From contig JBFGAX010000009.1 in assembly GCA_041567895.1 (NCBI GenBank), positions 1 through 64,000 of the forward strand: a DNA stretch of 64,000 bases, given 5' to 3'. Both the position numbers and the translations under genes were made by a program. Position 1 is the stretch's first letter. Each line of letters starts with the position of its first letter. The notes below the pieces were generated by a model. That model did not search any database and had not been told where the DNA came from. It saw only the letters and a program-made list of their open reading frames with translations. Origin of the DNA: JABDOU01 sp041567895 (lineage in GTDB: Bacteria > Actinomycetota > Acidimicrobiia > Spongiisociales > SHLN01). Positions 50,036-59,033 of this stretch are shown one piece after another.

Positions 50036-51754
50036 TCCCTTCGTCGAGTCCCGCAGGTCGGCCGTAGCTTGCTCGTCGACGGTTCCCTCGTCGGTGAGCA
50101 CCACCCCGTAAAGCTCTCTAGCGGCGCCGACGGTCACGTAGTCGCCTGCCACGTCGGCCGCCACCAGTTCTGGATCCCGTTCGAACGGATCTCCGAAACC
50201 TCCGCCGCCCGCCAACGAGAGCACGAGCCGATCGCCGGGCGGCACCGATTGTTGGCCTTTTGGTCGCAACCGCGAACCGGAAGCGAGTTCGATGACGGTC
50301 GGTGCCCCGCTCAGACCTCCGAATCTGCCACGGGCAGGATGCTCCGCCTTGTCGTATTGGGCAAGCACGTCGAAAGGCATGCCATCGGCGCCTCCGAGCT
50401 CCATCACCTGACCGAGACCTCCCCGAAAGGTACCGGCCCCGCCGGAATCAGTTCGGAGTTCCTTTCTCCAGAAGACGATCGGAGCGATGGCCTCGGTGGC
50501 CTCGACGGGGACTCCACGCACGCCATTTGGGAAACCGGTGGCGCTCAGCCCGTCTTTGGTTGGTCGCGCCCCGGTGCCACCGTTGTTGAAGTGCATCATT
50601 TCGAATTCGACGACGTCTCCGTCGTAGTCACCTGCCACGGACGCTCCGCCCCGCAATTGCAGGTTGGCAAGTGCAGACGATCCTTCGGCGATGACGCGCT
50701 CAGGAATGATCTGTGCCAGAGCTCCGATCACGGTGTCGGGAAGCAAGTGCCCGATGATGTGCCGCAGAGCAACCGGAGATGGCCGCTGCACGTTGAGGAT
50801 CGATCCTTCCGGTGCGCTGACCGTGATGGGTTCGAGTGATCCGGCGTTGTTCGGGATGTCCGGTGCAACAACGCACTTGACCCCGTAGGTCGTGTAGGCC
50901 CTCGTGTAGTTGAGGACGACGTTGATGCCGTACGATGAAGCCGGCGAGGTTCCGTCGTAATCGACATGGATTTCGTCCGATGTGACCGTCAACGCCGCCT
51001 GCAGCGTGATCGGTCGCTCGTAGCCGTCCATCGTCACCGAGTTGTGATACGTGCCAGGAGCGAGTTCCGCAATCCTTTGAATCGTTGCCTCGCGAGAACC
51101 GGTGATGATGTAGTCAGACAAATCTTCGAGATCGTCGATCCCGAATTCCTGCATCATCGCAATGAGACGATCGGCACCGACCCTGTTTCCCGATGCGAAC
51201 GCGAACATGTCACCGACGACCTGATCGGCTTCGCGAACGTTCATGCGGATGATGTCGACGAGGGTCTGGTTGACTTCGCCCTGGCGCGCCAAATGGAGGA
51301 TCGGGATGTTCAGCCCCTCTTCGTAGATCTGGCGTCCGTCGGGGGTGAAGCCCCTCCCGCCGATGTCGACCACGTGGCAGGTGTTCGCCATGAGTCCCAC
51401 CGGCTGATCCTTGAAGAAGACGGGGGTCACGATCGTGATGTCGTTGTGATGCCCAGATGCCAGCCATGGGTCGTTCGTGATGAGGGTATCGCCCGGATCC
51501 ATCGTGTCGATCGGATGTTTCGCCAGAAAATGCTTAACGCATTCGGCCACCGAGTTGATGTGCCCCGGGGTTCCGGTCACTGCTTGTGCCAGCATCCGGC
51601 CCTGCCGATCGAACACCGCGGCCGCCAGGTCCCCGGCTTCTCGAACACTGGTGGAGAACGAAGTCCGGATGAGGGCCTGGGCTTCTTCTTCAACAACTGC
51701 TATCAATCGGTTCCACATGATGTTTTTGTGGATGCGGTCGAGTGGATTAGTCAT
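50021..51754 (-). CDS. Hydantoinase B/oxoprolinase family protein
   Basis: 577 residues. HyuB family: TSFSTSVREAGDLAAAVFDRQGRMLAQAVTGTPGHINSVAE, HHNDITIVTPVF, HVVDIGGRGF, YDGTSPASSYGINVVLNYTRAYT, then a C-terminal GGAGTFRGGLGQVMEL and LVLSLAGGGGFGDPFERDP (all given in parts). It would form a complex with the overlapping HyuA (8-nt overlap), hydrolysing hydantoins, 5-oxoproline or N-methylhydantoin with ATP. The third gene of the operon. Confidence 0.9.
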   Translation of the reverse strand: MTNPLDRIHKNIMWNRLIAVVEEEAQALIRTSFSTSVREAGDLAAAVFDRQGRMLAQAVTGTPGHINSVAECVKHFLAKHPIDTMDPGDTLITNDPWLASGHHNDITIVTPVFFKDQPVGLMANTCHVVDIGGRGFTPDGRQIYEEGLNIPILHLARQGEVNQTLVDIIRMNVREADQVVGDMFAFASGNRVGADRLIAMMQEFGIDDLEDLSDYIITGSREATIQRIAELAPGTYHNSVTMDGYERPITLQAALTVTSDEIHVDYDGTSPASSYGINVVLNYTRAYTTYGVKCVVAPDIPNNAGSLEPITVSAPEGSILNVQRPSPVALRHIIGHLLPDTVIGALAQIIPERVIAEGSSALANLQLRGGASVAGDYDGDVVEFEMMHFNNGGTGARPTKDGLSATGFPNGVRGVPVEATEAIAPIVFWRKELRTDSGGAGTFRGGLGQVMELGGADGMPFDVLAQYDKAEHPARGRFGGLSGAPTVIELASGSRLRPKGQQSVPPGDRLVLSLAGGGGFGDPFERDPELVAADVAGDYVTVGAARELYGVVLTDEGTVDEQATADLRDSTKGSGPD

Positions 51755-53831
51755 GGCGTTCCAGAATGAGATGACCGGCGCTGGAAACGCTCGCGTGAAA
51801 GGCGGCCGGAACCACCGTAGCCGTATTGGGTTCCACGATCACCGCCGGACCGGGCACCGACTGGCCCGGATGCAAATCCTGTCGTGCAAACGTTCTGGCG
51901 ATGACGGCTTCTCCGGTGTCCGGGTCGACGAGCGAACGAGATCCGGTCGATACGAGCTCGGCTGAGGATGGAGTCTCGTCGGCCGTGGGCTCGGGCTTGG
52001 CAACGGTGGTCGCGATCGTCAGTACCCACGTGAGTACTTCGACATCGACTCCGGGAATACCGCGCCCGTACAATCGCTCGTACTCGGCCTCATACGCTCG
52101 CAGGAATTCAGCGGGGGATCGCTCATCAACCACCGGCGACTCGACTCGTATGGGCAGCTCCACTCCAACTTCGTGTCCCTGACCCACATATCGCATGTAG
52201 GCGATCCTGCTCTCCGTGAGCTCTTCGCCGGGAGCGCCGGCCTCAACAACCGGGCGCGCCTCTGCCCGCATCGACTCCAGCAGCTGATTGGTGCCGGCGA
52301 TATCGAGAGCGCTGAGACGCTGGTGAAAGCTACGGGTCACCTCATATGCCACCGGTGCCCGCAGAAAACCGACAGCTGATCCGATTCCGGCTTCAGGTGG
52401 AATCACAATCCGGGCGATGCCGAGCTTTTGGGCGATGCGAGCAGCATGGAGCGGGGCGGCTCCGCCGAACGCGATCAAGGTCTTCGTATCTACCCGCTGG
52501 CCACTTTCGACGGTGTGCACCCTGGCTGCGTTCGACATGTTCTCGTCTACGATCTCCGAAACCCCGAGCGCGGCGCCCGTTGCATCCATGCCGAGCGGCC
52601 GGCCAACACTGGTGACCAGCGCGGTACTCGCGAGGCTCGGGTGCAATTGCATCGTCCCTCCTGCGAAGTCGTCGGGATCGATGCGCCCGAGCACAACGTC
52701 GGCGTCCGTCACGGTCGCATGTTCGCCCCCCAATCCGTATGCGGCTGGTCCCGGCTGGCTGCCTGCGCTCTCGGGACCGACTGCGATGCGACCCATAGCA
52801 TCGAGGTGTGCTATCGAACCTCCGCCTGCCCCGATTTCCACCATATCGATCACGGGGATTCGGAGCGGTAATCCACTACCGCGCATGAAGCGATACATCC
52901 GGGCGACCTCGAAATGGCGCGAGGTCTGGGGGTGTCCACCGTTGATCAGACAAATCTTCGCCGTCGTCCCTCCCATGTCGTATGACATCACATCATCAAA
53001 TCCAAGCTGCCGCGCCACGGCTGCCGCGAAGATTGCGCCGCCGGCAGGTCCCGATTCGACCAGCCGGACCGGGAATTGCCTCGCGGTATCGACGGTGGTT
53101 ATCCCGCCGCCCGAAAGCATGAGGTGGAGTGGACACCGGATTCCCATGCTTGTGAGGTCGTCCACCAGCCGAGCGAGGTGCTTGCTGATCAAGGGTTGCA
53201 CGTAGGCATTGGCCGCGGCTGTTGAGAGGCGTTCGTATTCACGCATCTCCGGCGAAACCTCGCTCGACAGCGTCAGCTCCACCCCCGGGAGTAGTTCGCC
53301 GAGAATCACTGCGGTTCTCTGTTCGTGCACCGGATTCACGTAGCTGTGCAGATAGCCAATCGCTACGCTCTCGACACCCTCGCGTGCGAAAACCGCAGCG
53401 ACGGATGACAGCTCTTCTTCTGCAAGCGGCGCCAGCACGCGACCGTGTACGTCGATCCGTTCGGTAACGGGCAGGCGCAATTTTCGCGGGACCAGCGGTT
53501 CGGGAAGGTCGATGTTGAGGTTGTATTGCTCGTATCGGTTCTCGTTGCGCATTTCGACCGAGTCGCGGAACCCTCGCGTGACAACCATCCCTGTTGGTGC
53601 CCCTTTACGTTCGATGAGAAGATTGGTGGCCAGTGTGGTGCCGTAAATCATCTGTGTGACTTCGCCCGGGCTTTTACCTGCGTCATCGAGAACCATGCCC
53701 GTTCCGATCAGCACGCCGCGTTCGGGGGCGTCGTGGGCCGTTAGCGTCTTGCTTGCATACAACCGACCCTCGGCTTCGAGGGCCACGTCGGTGAAGGTGC
53801 CGCCGATGTCCACCGCGAGCCGGATTGTCAT
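51747..53831 (-). CDS. Hydantoinase A/oxoprolinase family protein
   Basis: 694 residues. HyuA family with the ASKHA fold: LAVDIGGTFTDVALE, YGTTLATNLLIERKG, GVESVAIGYLHSYVNP, SGGGITTVDTARQFPVRLVESGPAGGAIF (parts), SYDMGGTTAKICLI and FGGAAPLHAARIA. With HyuB it forms an ATP-dependent ring-opening amidohydrolase. It begins 10 nt after the thiamine-diphosphate enzyme gene stop. Substrate unknown. Confidence 0.92.
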   Translation of the reverse strand: MTIRLAVDIGGTFTDVALEAEGRLYASKTLTAHDAPERGVLIGTGMVLDDAGKSPGEVTQMIYGTTLATNLLIERKGAPTGMVVTRGFRDSVEMRNENRYEQYNLNIDLPEPLVPRKLRLPVTERIDVHGRVLAPLAEEELSSVAAVFAREGVESVAIGYLHSYVNPVHEQRTAVILGELLPGVELTLSSEVSPEMREYERLSTAAANAYVQPLISKHLARLVDDLTSMGIRCPLHLMLSGGGITTVDTARQFPVRLVESGPAGGAIFAAAVARQLGFDDVMSYDMGGTTAKICLINGGHPQTSRHFEVARMYRFMRGSGLPLRIPVIDMVEIGAGGGSIAHLDAMGRIAVGPESAGSQPGPAAYGLGGEHATVTDADVVLGRIDPDDFAGGTMQLHPSLASTALVTSVGRPLGMDATGAALGVSEIVDENMSNAARVHTVESGQRVDTKTLIAFGGAAPLHAARIAQKLGIARIVIPPEAGIGSAVGFLRAPVAYEVTRSFHQRLSALDIAGTNQLLESMRAEARPVVEAGAPGEELTESRIAYMRYVGQGHEVGVELPIRVESPVVDERSPAEFLRAYEAEYERLYGRGIPGVDVEVLTWVLTIATTVAKPEPTADETPSSAELVSTGSRSLVDPDTGEAVIARTFARQDLHPGQSVPGPAVIVEPNTATVVPAAFHASVSSAGHLILERHD

Positions 53832-53841
53832 AGTCGAAACG

Positions 53842-55491
53842 TCATGTGTGCGCCTGGCGAGCCTGATCGATTGACTGGGTAGGCGTCAACATGTCGGGCG
53901 ACACAATGAGATTGAGAACGGCACCGGTCGAGGACTCCGCAGCTCTGGCAAAGGCTCCCGGGAACTCGTCGGTATCGGTGACGGTCTCTCCATGGAAACC
54001 GTAAGCCCTGGCCAGTGCGGCGAAATCAGGGTTGACCAGTTCAGTACCGGCGACCCTGTGCGGATAGGTGCGTTCCTGGTGCATGCGGATCGTGCCGTAG
54101 CTCCCGTTGTTGATCACGAGAACGATAGGCGTGGCATGGGCCTGGAATGCTGCCCCCAGCTCCTGGCAATTCATCTGAAAGTCTCCGTCGCCAACGAACG
54201 CGACGGCCATCCGATCCGGGTAGAGAACTTTGGCGGACATTGCCGCGGGCAGGCCATATCCCATGGCGCCGTTTTGAGGTCCCAGCAATCGCATTCCGGG
54301 TCCATAGAGAAATGACTTGTTGTTCCAGATCGAGAAGTTTCCCGCTCCGTTTGTGATGATGACATCGTCCGGCAGGTTCTCCCGAAGCCACTTCATGACA
54401 AGGCTCATATCGAGATCGCCGGGCTGGGGCGGGAAGTCGATGCTGGTTTCGAAGGCCGCCCGCCTCGCCTCGACCCAGCTTTTGCGCTGCGGAGTCGATC
54501 CAATGTTTGCCTGTCGCAAGGCCGCGACGGTCTCATTCGGACCTGCGTGGATCGCCAGGGTTGCTTGGACGATCTTGCCGAATTCGGCTTCTGAGGCATG
54601 GGCGTGGATGATCGTCTGGTCAGGGTCGGTGAACAGCGTGTAGCTCGCGGTCGTCATCTCTCCGAATCTGATGCCGATAGCGAGGACCACATCTGCTGTC
54701 AGAATCGTCTCCTTTACGACAACTGGCATGCCTACGCCGGCCTCGCCGACGTAAGAGGGACTGTGGTTGTCCATCAGGTCGTGAAAGCGGAACACGGGCG
54801 ATACGGCGAAAGCGTTTGTTTCGGCCATCGCCTGCAGGTCCTCCCGTCCCCGGTCGGTCCAAAGCCCTCCGCCGACGAGTACGAGCGGACGCTCCGCCAT
54901 CCGCAAGAGCTGGACGGCCCAATCCACATCCTCCACGGCTGGGATTCGCTCTGCCACGTCGACCCTCCCCAGGGGAGTGGCGTCCGTCTCGTCTGCCAAA
55001 ACGTCTTCAGGCAGCGAAATGACGACCGGGCCCGGGCGTTCGGACATTGCGATCGCGAACGCCGACGCCACCACTTCTGGCAAATCACCTGCGGATTGAA
55101 CCTCTACCGTTCTCTTGGCCACCGACCCAAAGAAGAGGTTGTAATCCATCTCTTGAAAGGCTTCTTTGCCCCGGTGAAACGTGGGTACCTGGCCTATGAA
55201 CAGAATCATCGGTGTCGAGTTCTGGGCGGCCGTGTGAACCCCGATCGAGGCGTTGGTTGCCCCCGGTCCCCGGGTGACAAAACAGATTCCAGGTCGACCG
55301 GTCAGCTTTCCCCATGCTTCGGCCATGAACGATGCGCCCGCTTCGTTGCGGGTGGTCACGAAGCGAAAGGCATCTCCCGCCTCGTTCATGCCATCCAGAG
55401 CAGCCAGGTAGCTCTCTCCCGGTACGCCAAACGCCGTATCGGCTCCTTGTTCCATCAGGCATTGGATGAGCAGGTGTCCACCGGGAATCAC
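53842..55491 (-). CDS. Thiamine-diphosphate-dependent enzyme (acetolactate synthase-like)
   Basis: 549 residues, GTG start. ThDP-binding family: catalytic Glu in TRNEAGASFMAEAWGK, VTRGPGATNASIGVHTA, a central domain, and ThDP motif GDGDFQMNCQELGAAFQAHATPIVLVINN (parts; the metal motif ends NNGSYGT). It is related to benzoylformate decarboxylase/acetolactate synthase-type enzymes and lacks a recognisable regulatory partner. The first gene of the operon with hyuA and hyuB, so it may process the acid or aldehyde made by ring opening. Confidence 0.85.
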   Translation of the reverse strand: MIPGGHLLIQCLMEQGADTAFGVPGESYLAALDGMNEAGDAFRFVTTRNEAGASFMAEAWGKLTGRPGICFVTRGPGATNASIGVHTAAQNSTPMILFIGQVPTFHRGKEAFQEMDYNLFFGSVAKRTVEVQSAGDLPEVVASAFAIAMSERPGPVVISLPEDVLADETDATPLGRVDVAERIPAVEDVDWAVQLLRMAERPLVLVGGGLWTDRGREDLQAMAETNAFAVSPVFRFHDLMDNHSPSYVGEAGVGMPVVVKETILTADVVLAIGIRFGEMTTASYTLFTDPDQTIIHAHASEAEFGKIVQATLAIHAGPNETVAALRQANIGSTPQRKSWVEARRAAFETSIDFPPQPGDLDMSLVMKWLRENLPDDVIITNGAGNFSIWNNKSFLYGPGMRLLGPQNGAMGYGLPAAMSAKVLYPDRMAVAFVGDGDFQMNCQELGAAFQAHATPIVLVINNGSYGTIRMHQERTYPHRVAGTELVNPDFAALARAYGFHGETVTDTDEFPGAFARAAESSTGAVLNLIVSPDMLTPTQSIDQARQAHT

Positions 55492-55595
55492 GATTGGCCG
55501 AATCTACCAGCCGACCCGTAACGACGAACGACCCTATCCGCAAAACCGGTAGATCGCGTATGTTGAGCGTAGGTTGGGAGACGAAAGGAGAATCG

Positions 55596-55841
55596 ATGGA
55601 GAAGGACATAACTCTCAATATCCATCTTGATGAGGATTCTGATCACACGCTGGCGCATGCCGAACTTTTCGTTCGGGGTGATCACTTCGAATCTGTCGGC
55701 AAAGCGAAACGCAACCCGGTGGACCCTCCCATGCCGGTGATCGGCGAGGAGCTGGCCATCGCGCGAGCGCTGCAGGAACTGACGGGTCAGGTGATGGAAG
55801 CAGCCCAGCAAAAGGTGAGCGACTTCCTCGTCAAGCAATAA
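55596..55841 (+). CDS. DUF1876 (dsRBD-like) protein
   Basis: 81 residues from ATG 55596, with AAAGGAGA 5 nt upstream. The DUF1876 fold has MEKDITLNIHLDEDSD, AELFVRGDHFESVGKAKRNPVDPPMP (parts) and a C-terminal helix pair EELAIARALQELTGQVMEAA. The family is mostly actinobacterial. The last codons and the stop (CTC GTC AAG CAA TAA) are repeated in tandem right after the gene. Confidence 0.88.
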   Translation: MEKDITLNIHLDEDSDHTLAHAELFVRGDHFESVGKAKRNPVDPPMPVIGEELAIARALQELTGQVMEAAQQKVSDFLVKQ

Positions 55842-55880
55842 CTCGTCAAGCAATAACTCGTCAAGCAATACTCGTCAAGC
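55827..55880 (+). repeat. 15-bp tandem repeat covering the 3' end of the DUF1876 gene
   Basis: CTCGTCAAGCAATAA at 55827-55841 (the last four codons and stop) is repeated at 55842-55856, then 14 nt of it at 55857-55870 and 9-10 nt from 55871. Each copy regenerates an in-frame stop, so the gene product is unchanged. Confidence 0.95.
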
Positions 55881-55891
55881 TGAACCGGACC

Positions 55892-56884
55892 TCAGTTGGT
55901 GCCGGACAATCCGCCTGTGAACCCGGCGGCTAGCTCCTCTTCGGTCACAATCAGATCGGACGACGGTGGCGCGATGCCGAGGTCTGATCCGTAGTCCCAG
56001 ACCTCGACCATCATCGTCATCCGGTCGATGCCCGACAGATCGGCGTCCTGTGTTTGGGCCAGCAACGACTCGTCCATGTCGAGCAGGTATCGATAGAGCC
56101 TGCCGTCGTCCTTTCCAACCCAGATCTCTATCGGAAACTCGATATCGGAGGGATAGACCTGTTCGAACTCGGCCCGTTCGACGGGTTCCATCTGTTCAGC
56201 CATGCTCGCACCGTCTATGACTGCGCGCAGATGGGTCGTTTCGACTCCTCTGATTGTTTCAGAGCCCAGTTCTTCGACGAGGGCGCCTGATTCCTCGAAC
56301 ATCGTGGTGAAATCGTCCGGCGAGGTGAAGGAGGCGCCCAGCTCGTTGACACCGAGCACATCGCCTTCGCCTTCCAAATAGGCGTTGGGATCCATGCCAA
56401 ACATGGCCGAGAAAAAACCCATTCTGGTCCACGATGTCGTTCCGATCGTGATCACCTCGATCGGTTCGGACAAAGCTGCGATGTCTTCGTCGCTCAGCCC
56501 CTCCAGTTGATCGGTGCCCATTTGGCCGAAGATGTCGCCAAGATCCATGACAACGATGGATGAATCTGTAGCAGGATCGATCGATGCGCTGACCTGCATG
56601 TCGATTCCATCAGTGAACCCTTCGGCGGCCATGGCCGAGCCGCTCATCGTGATATTGGCCTGGAAACGGTACGACTCTCCGGTGCTGGCCCTGGCAGCCG
56701 ACAAGAAGGTGTCGAGGCTGGCAGGTTCGGAGAGAACCGTGGTGGTAGTTGACTCTGCAGCAGTGGTGGTCGTGGTCTCGCCGGTCGCTGTGGTCGATGG
56801 ATTGGTGTCGGGGTCGCCGCCGCAGGCACTGGCCGCAAGCGCCATCAACACCACAACGAAGATCAGTCTCAAACTACGGCGCAA
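55892..56884 (-). CDS. LppX/LprG-like lipoprotein
   Basis: 330 residues. Lipobox LAASAC with lipidated C21; a Thr-rich linker (TTTTTAAESTTTTV); then a beta-rich cone with YRFQANITMSGSAMAAEG, GTTSWTRMGF and TIRGVETTHLRAVIDG, as in the LppX/LprAFG family of actinobacterial lipoproteins that bind lipids or glycolipids. It is exported and membrane-anchored. The cargo is unknown. Confidence 0.7.
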   Translation of the reverse strand: MRRSLRLIFVVVLMALAASACGGDPDTNPSTTATGETTTTTAAESTTTTVLSEPASLDTFLSAARASTGESYRFQANITMSGSAMAAEGFTDGIDMQVSASIDPATDSSIVVMDLGDIFGQMGTDQLEGLSDEDIAALSEPIEVITIGTTSWTRMGFFSAMFGMDPNAYLEGEGDVLGVNELGASFTSPDDFTTMFEESGALVEELGSETIRGVETTHLRAVIDGASMAEQMEPVERAEFEQVYPSDIEFPIEIWVGKDDGRLYRYLLDMDESLLAQTQDADLSGIDRMTMMVEVWDYGSDLGIAPPSSDLIVTEEELAAGFTGGLSGTN

Positions 56885-56912
56885 CGCACACCCCTTTCGA
56901 TTTGGCTAAACA

Positions 56913-58001
56913 CTATCGGGTGTCGGCGCCGATCCGGTCTCCCGTGGTGGTCTCGAACAGCGTCACGTGGTCGACATCCACCGCAAGCTCGACGTCTTCG
57001 CCTACCCGGGGGACGCGCGGATGGCGGCTGCGGACGGCGAAATCAACCGAACCCGAATCAGCGGACCCGAAAGCGACGTGGATGATGCTGTCGGCACCAA
57101 GCCGCTCGATATGCATGGCCCTGGCGTGGAGACATCGGCTGAAGGGAGTCGAGGGCTCCGCTAGTCGGACATGCTCGGGCCTGATTCCCACGAGGACCGG
57201 ACCCACTCGGCCGGGGGCGGGCATCTCGAGTTCATCGTCACCGAGCGCCAGGCGTCCCGGGGCCACGATCGAGCCTGGCAACAGGTTCATGCCCGGGTTT
57301 CCTAGGAATGAGGCGACAAACGCATTCGCCGGTTGTCGATATGCGTCTAGCGGTGTTGCAACCTGTTGCACGCGGCCCTGGTTGAGAACGATCAGCATGG
57401 TGCTCATCGCCATCGCCTCGTCCTGGGAGTTGGTGGCGAACAGCACGGTGTGGCGATCCCGGTGCAGGTTTCTCAGCTGGTTCTTCACGTCCTGGCGACG
57501 GTGCGGATCGATGCCGCTCAGTGCCTCGTCGAAGAGCACGATCGACGTGTCCCGGATCGTGGCTCTCCCGGTTGCGACCAGCTGACGTTCACCGACGGAG
57601 AGTTGCCGCGGTTTACGCCCGAGTATGGAACGTACGTTGAACCGGGAAGCCGTCTTTCGGATGCGCTCCTTCCGTTCGGCTGCTTTCACGTCAGCGACCT
57701 GAAGGGGGAAACCGATGTTGGCTTCGGCGGTCAAACTCGAATAGAGGGCTCCGGTTGCGACCACCATTCCGATGCCCCTGGCGTGGGTTGGAATTTCGTT
57801 TACGACAGATCCGTCGAAAAGAATGTCCCCACGGTCAGGACGTTCCAGGCCGGCAATCAGCCGGATGAGCGTCGACTTGCCTGAGCCTGAAGGACCGACG
57901 ACGGCGACGAACTCATCGGCCTCGATGAAGAGGTCGGTCGGCTGCAGCCCGTCGCCTTCGCCGTAGACCTTCGACACCCCACGCAACTCGATACTCGGCA
58001 T
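56913..58001 (-). CDS. ABC transporter ATPase, sugar-type, with degenerate catalytic motifs
   Basis: 362 residues from ATG 57999-58001. Walker A is normal (VGPSGSGKST, 36-44) and Walker B is VLFDEALSGID, with the catalytic Glu. The Q-loop Gln is Ala (MVVATGALY, residue 82), the signature is LSVGE rather than LSGGQ, and the switch His is Asn (FATNSQDEAM, residue 191). The C-terminal TOBE-type domain (PEHVRLAEP) is present, as in MalK/UgpC. No permease or binding protein is adjacent. It may hydrolyse ATP poorly or serve regulation. Confidence 0.85.
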   Translation of the reverse strand: MPSIELRGVSKVYGEGDGLQPTDLFIEADEFVAVVGPSGSGKSTLIRLIAGLERPDRGDILFDGSVVNEIPTHARGIGMVVATGALYSSLTAEANIGFPLQVADVKAAERKERIRKTASRFNVRSILGRKPRQLSVGERQLVATGRATIRDTSIVLFDEALSGIDPHRRQDVKNQLRNLHRDRHTVLFATNSQDEAMAMSTMLIVLNQGRVQQVATPLDAYRQPANAFVASFLGNPGMNLLPGSIVAPGRLALGDDELEMPAPGRVGPVLVGIRPEHVRLAEPSTPFSRCLHARAMHIERLGADSIIHVAFGSADSGSVDFAVRSRHPRVPRVGEDVELAVDVDHVTLFETTTGDRIGADTR

Positions 58002-58038
58002 GAGCAAACCCTACGCGACTGCGTAGAGTATCTCCGCG

Positions 58039-59022
58039 ATGAAAAAGAATCCCGGGATGGTAGATCCGGATCTCGACCCGATGACGCGGCTCGTCCGTAT
58101 CGGCCGGGACGAAGTGCTGGATCGGGGCGACGTCGAGATACTCGAGACCCCCGACGCGTATCGACTTCGGACTGCGGTATTTCCGCCAAGGCGCAAGGCC
58201 ATCGGCACGTTCTTGCTTCTTCACGGCTATACCGAATTCATCGAGAAGTATGCAGAGGTAATCGAGGAGCTTCTCGACCGAAAATACGCCGTCGTGACAT
58301 TCGATTGGCGCGGTCAGGGCCTCTCGGATCGGACATTGGATCCCGCCTCAGAAGGTTACCGGCGGGGATTCGTAGAAGACTTCTCGCACTACTCGGACGA
58401 TGCCGACCTCGTGTACCACGCGCTGATGCGAGACTTGCCGCAACCTCACTACATCCTGGGTCACTCGATGGGTGGGCACATGGCGATCCGGATCCTGGAG
58501 GAGCGGCCTTACCGGTTTGAAAAGGCGATCCTCAGTGCCCCGATGGTGGGCTTTCCAGTAAACATTCCACTGCCCGGTGTCGTGAGGATGGCGCATGCGA
58601 TGGTGCTGCTCGGCAGAGGTGAGGAATACGCGCCTCAATCGACCGATTTCGATCCAGACGATCCGATCAACCTGGTGACCTCGGATGAAGAACGGTGGCA
58701 ACGCTCGCTCGCGTACTGGATCGCCGAACCTCGCCTCGTCACCCACGGCGTCACCTGGAGATGGCTATACGAGGCTGGACGAAGCATGCGACGAGTGGCA
58801 CAGCCCGATCGCCTCTCACGGCTGGTCACGCCGACTCTGCTCGCCAGTGCCGGGGTCGACCTGGTTGTGTCGTCGGAGGCTCAGGTCGAATTGGCGAACC
58901 GGAGCTACCCGATCACACTTTCGAGGTTTCCGACGGCCATGCATGAGATCCTGATGGAGACCGATGAGATCTTGTTCGATTTCTGGCAGCGATTCGACGG
59001 CTTCCTCGCAAAAGAAGTCTGA
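58039..59022 (+). CDS. Alpha/beta hydrolase, monoacylglycerol lipase-like
   Basis: 327 residues. FLLLHGYTEFIEKY with the oxyanion HG, DWRGQGLSDR, the nucleophile elbow LGHSMGGHMAIRILEE and a late catalytic His in FPTAMHEILMETDE. This serine aminopeptidase S33/PldB-like group includes lysophospholipases and monoacylglycerol lipases. It is divergent from the ABC ATPase gene. Lipid substrate is an inference. Confidence 0.85.
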   Translation: MKKNPGMVDPDLDPMTRLVRIGRDEVLDRGDVEILETPDAYRLRTAVFPPRRKAIGTFLLLHGYTEFIEKYAEVIEELLDRKYAVVTFDWRGQGLSDRTLDPASEGYRRGFVEDFSHYSDDADLVYHALMRDLPQPHYILGHSMGGHMAIRILEERPYRFEKAILSAPMVGFPVNIPLPGVVRMAHAMVLLGRGEEYAPQSTDFDPDDPINLVTSDEERWQRSLAYWIAEPRLVTHGVTWRWLYEAGRSMRRVAQPDRLSRLVTPTLLASAGVDLVVSSEAQVELANRSYPITLSRFPTAMHEILMETDEILFDFWQRFDGFLAKEV

Positions 59023-59033
59023 CCGCCCCGCGA

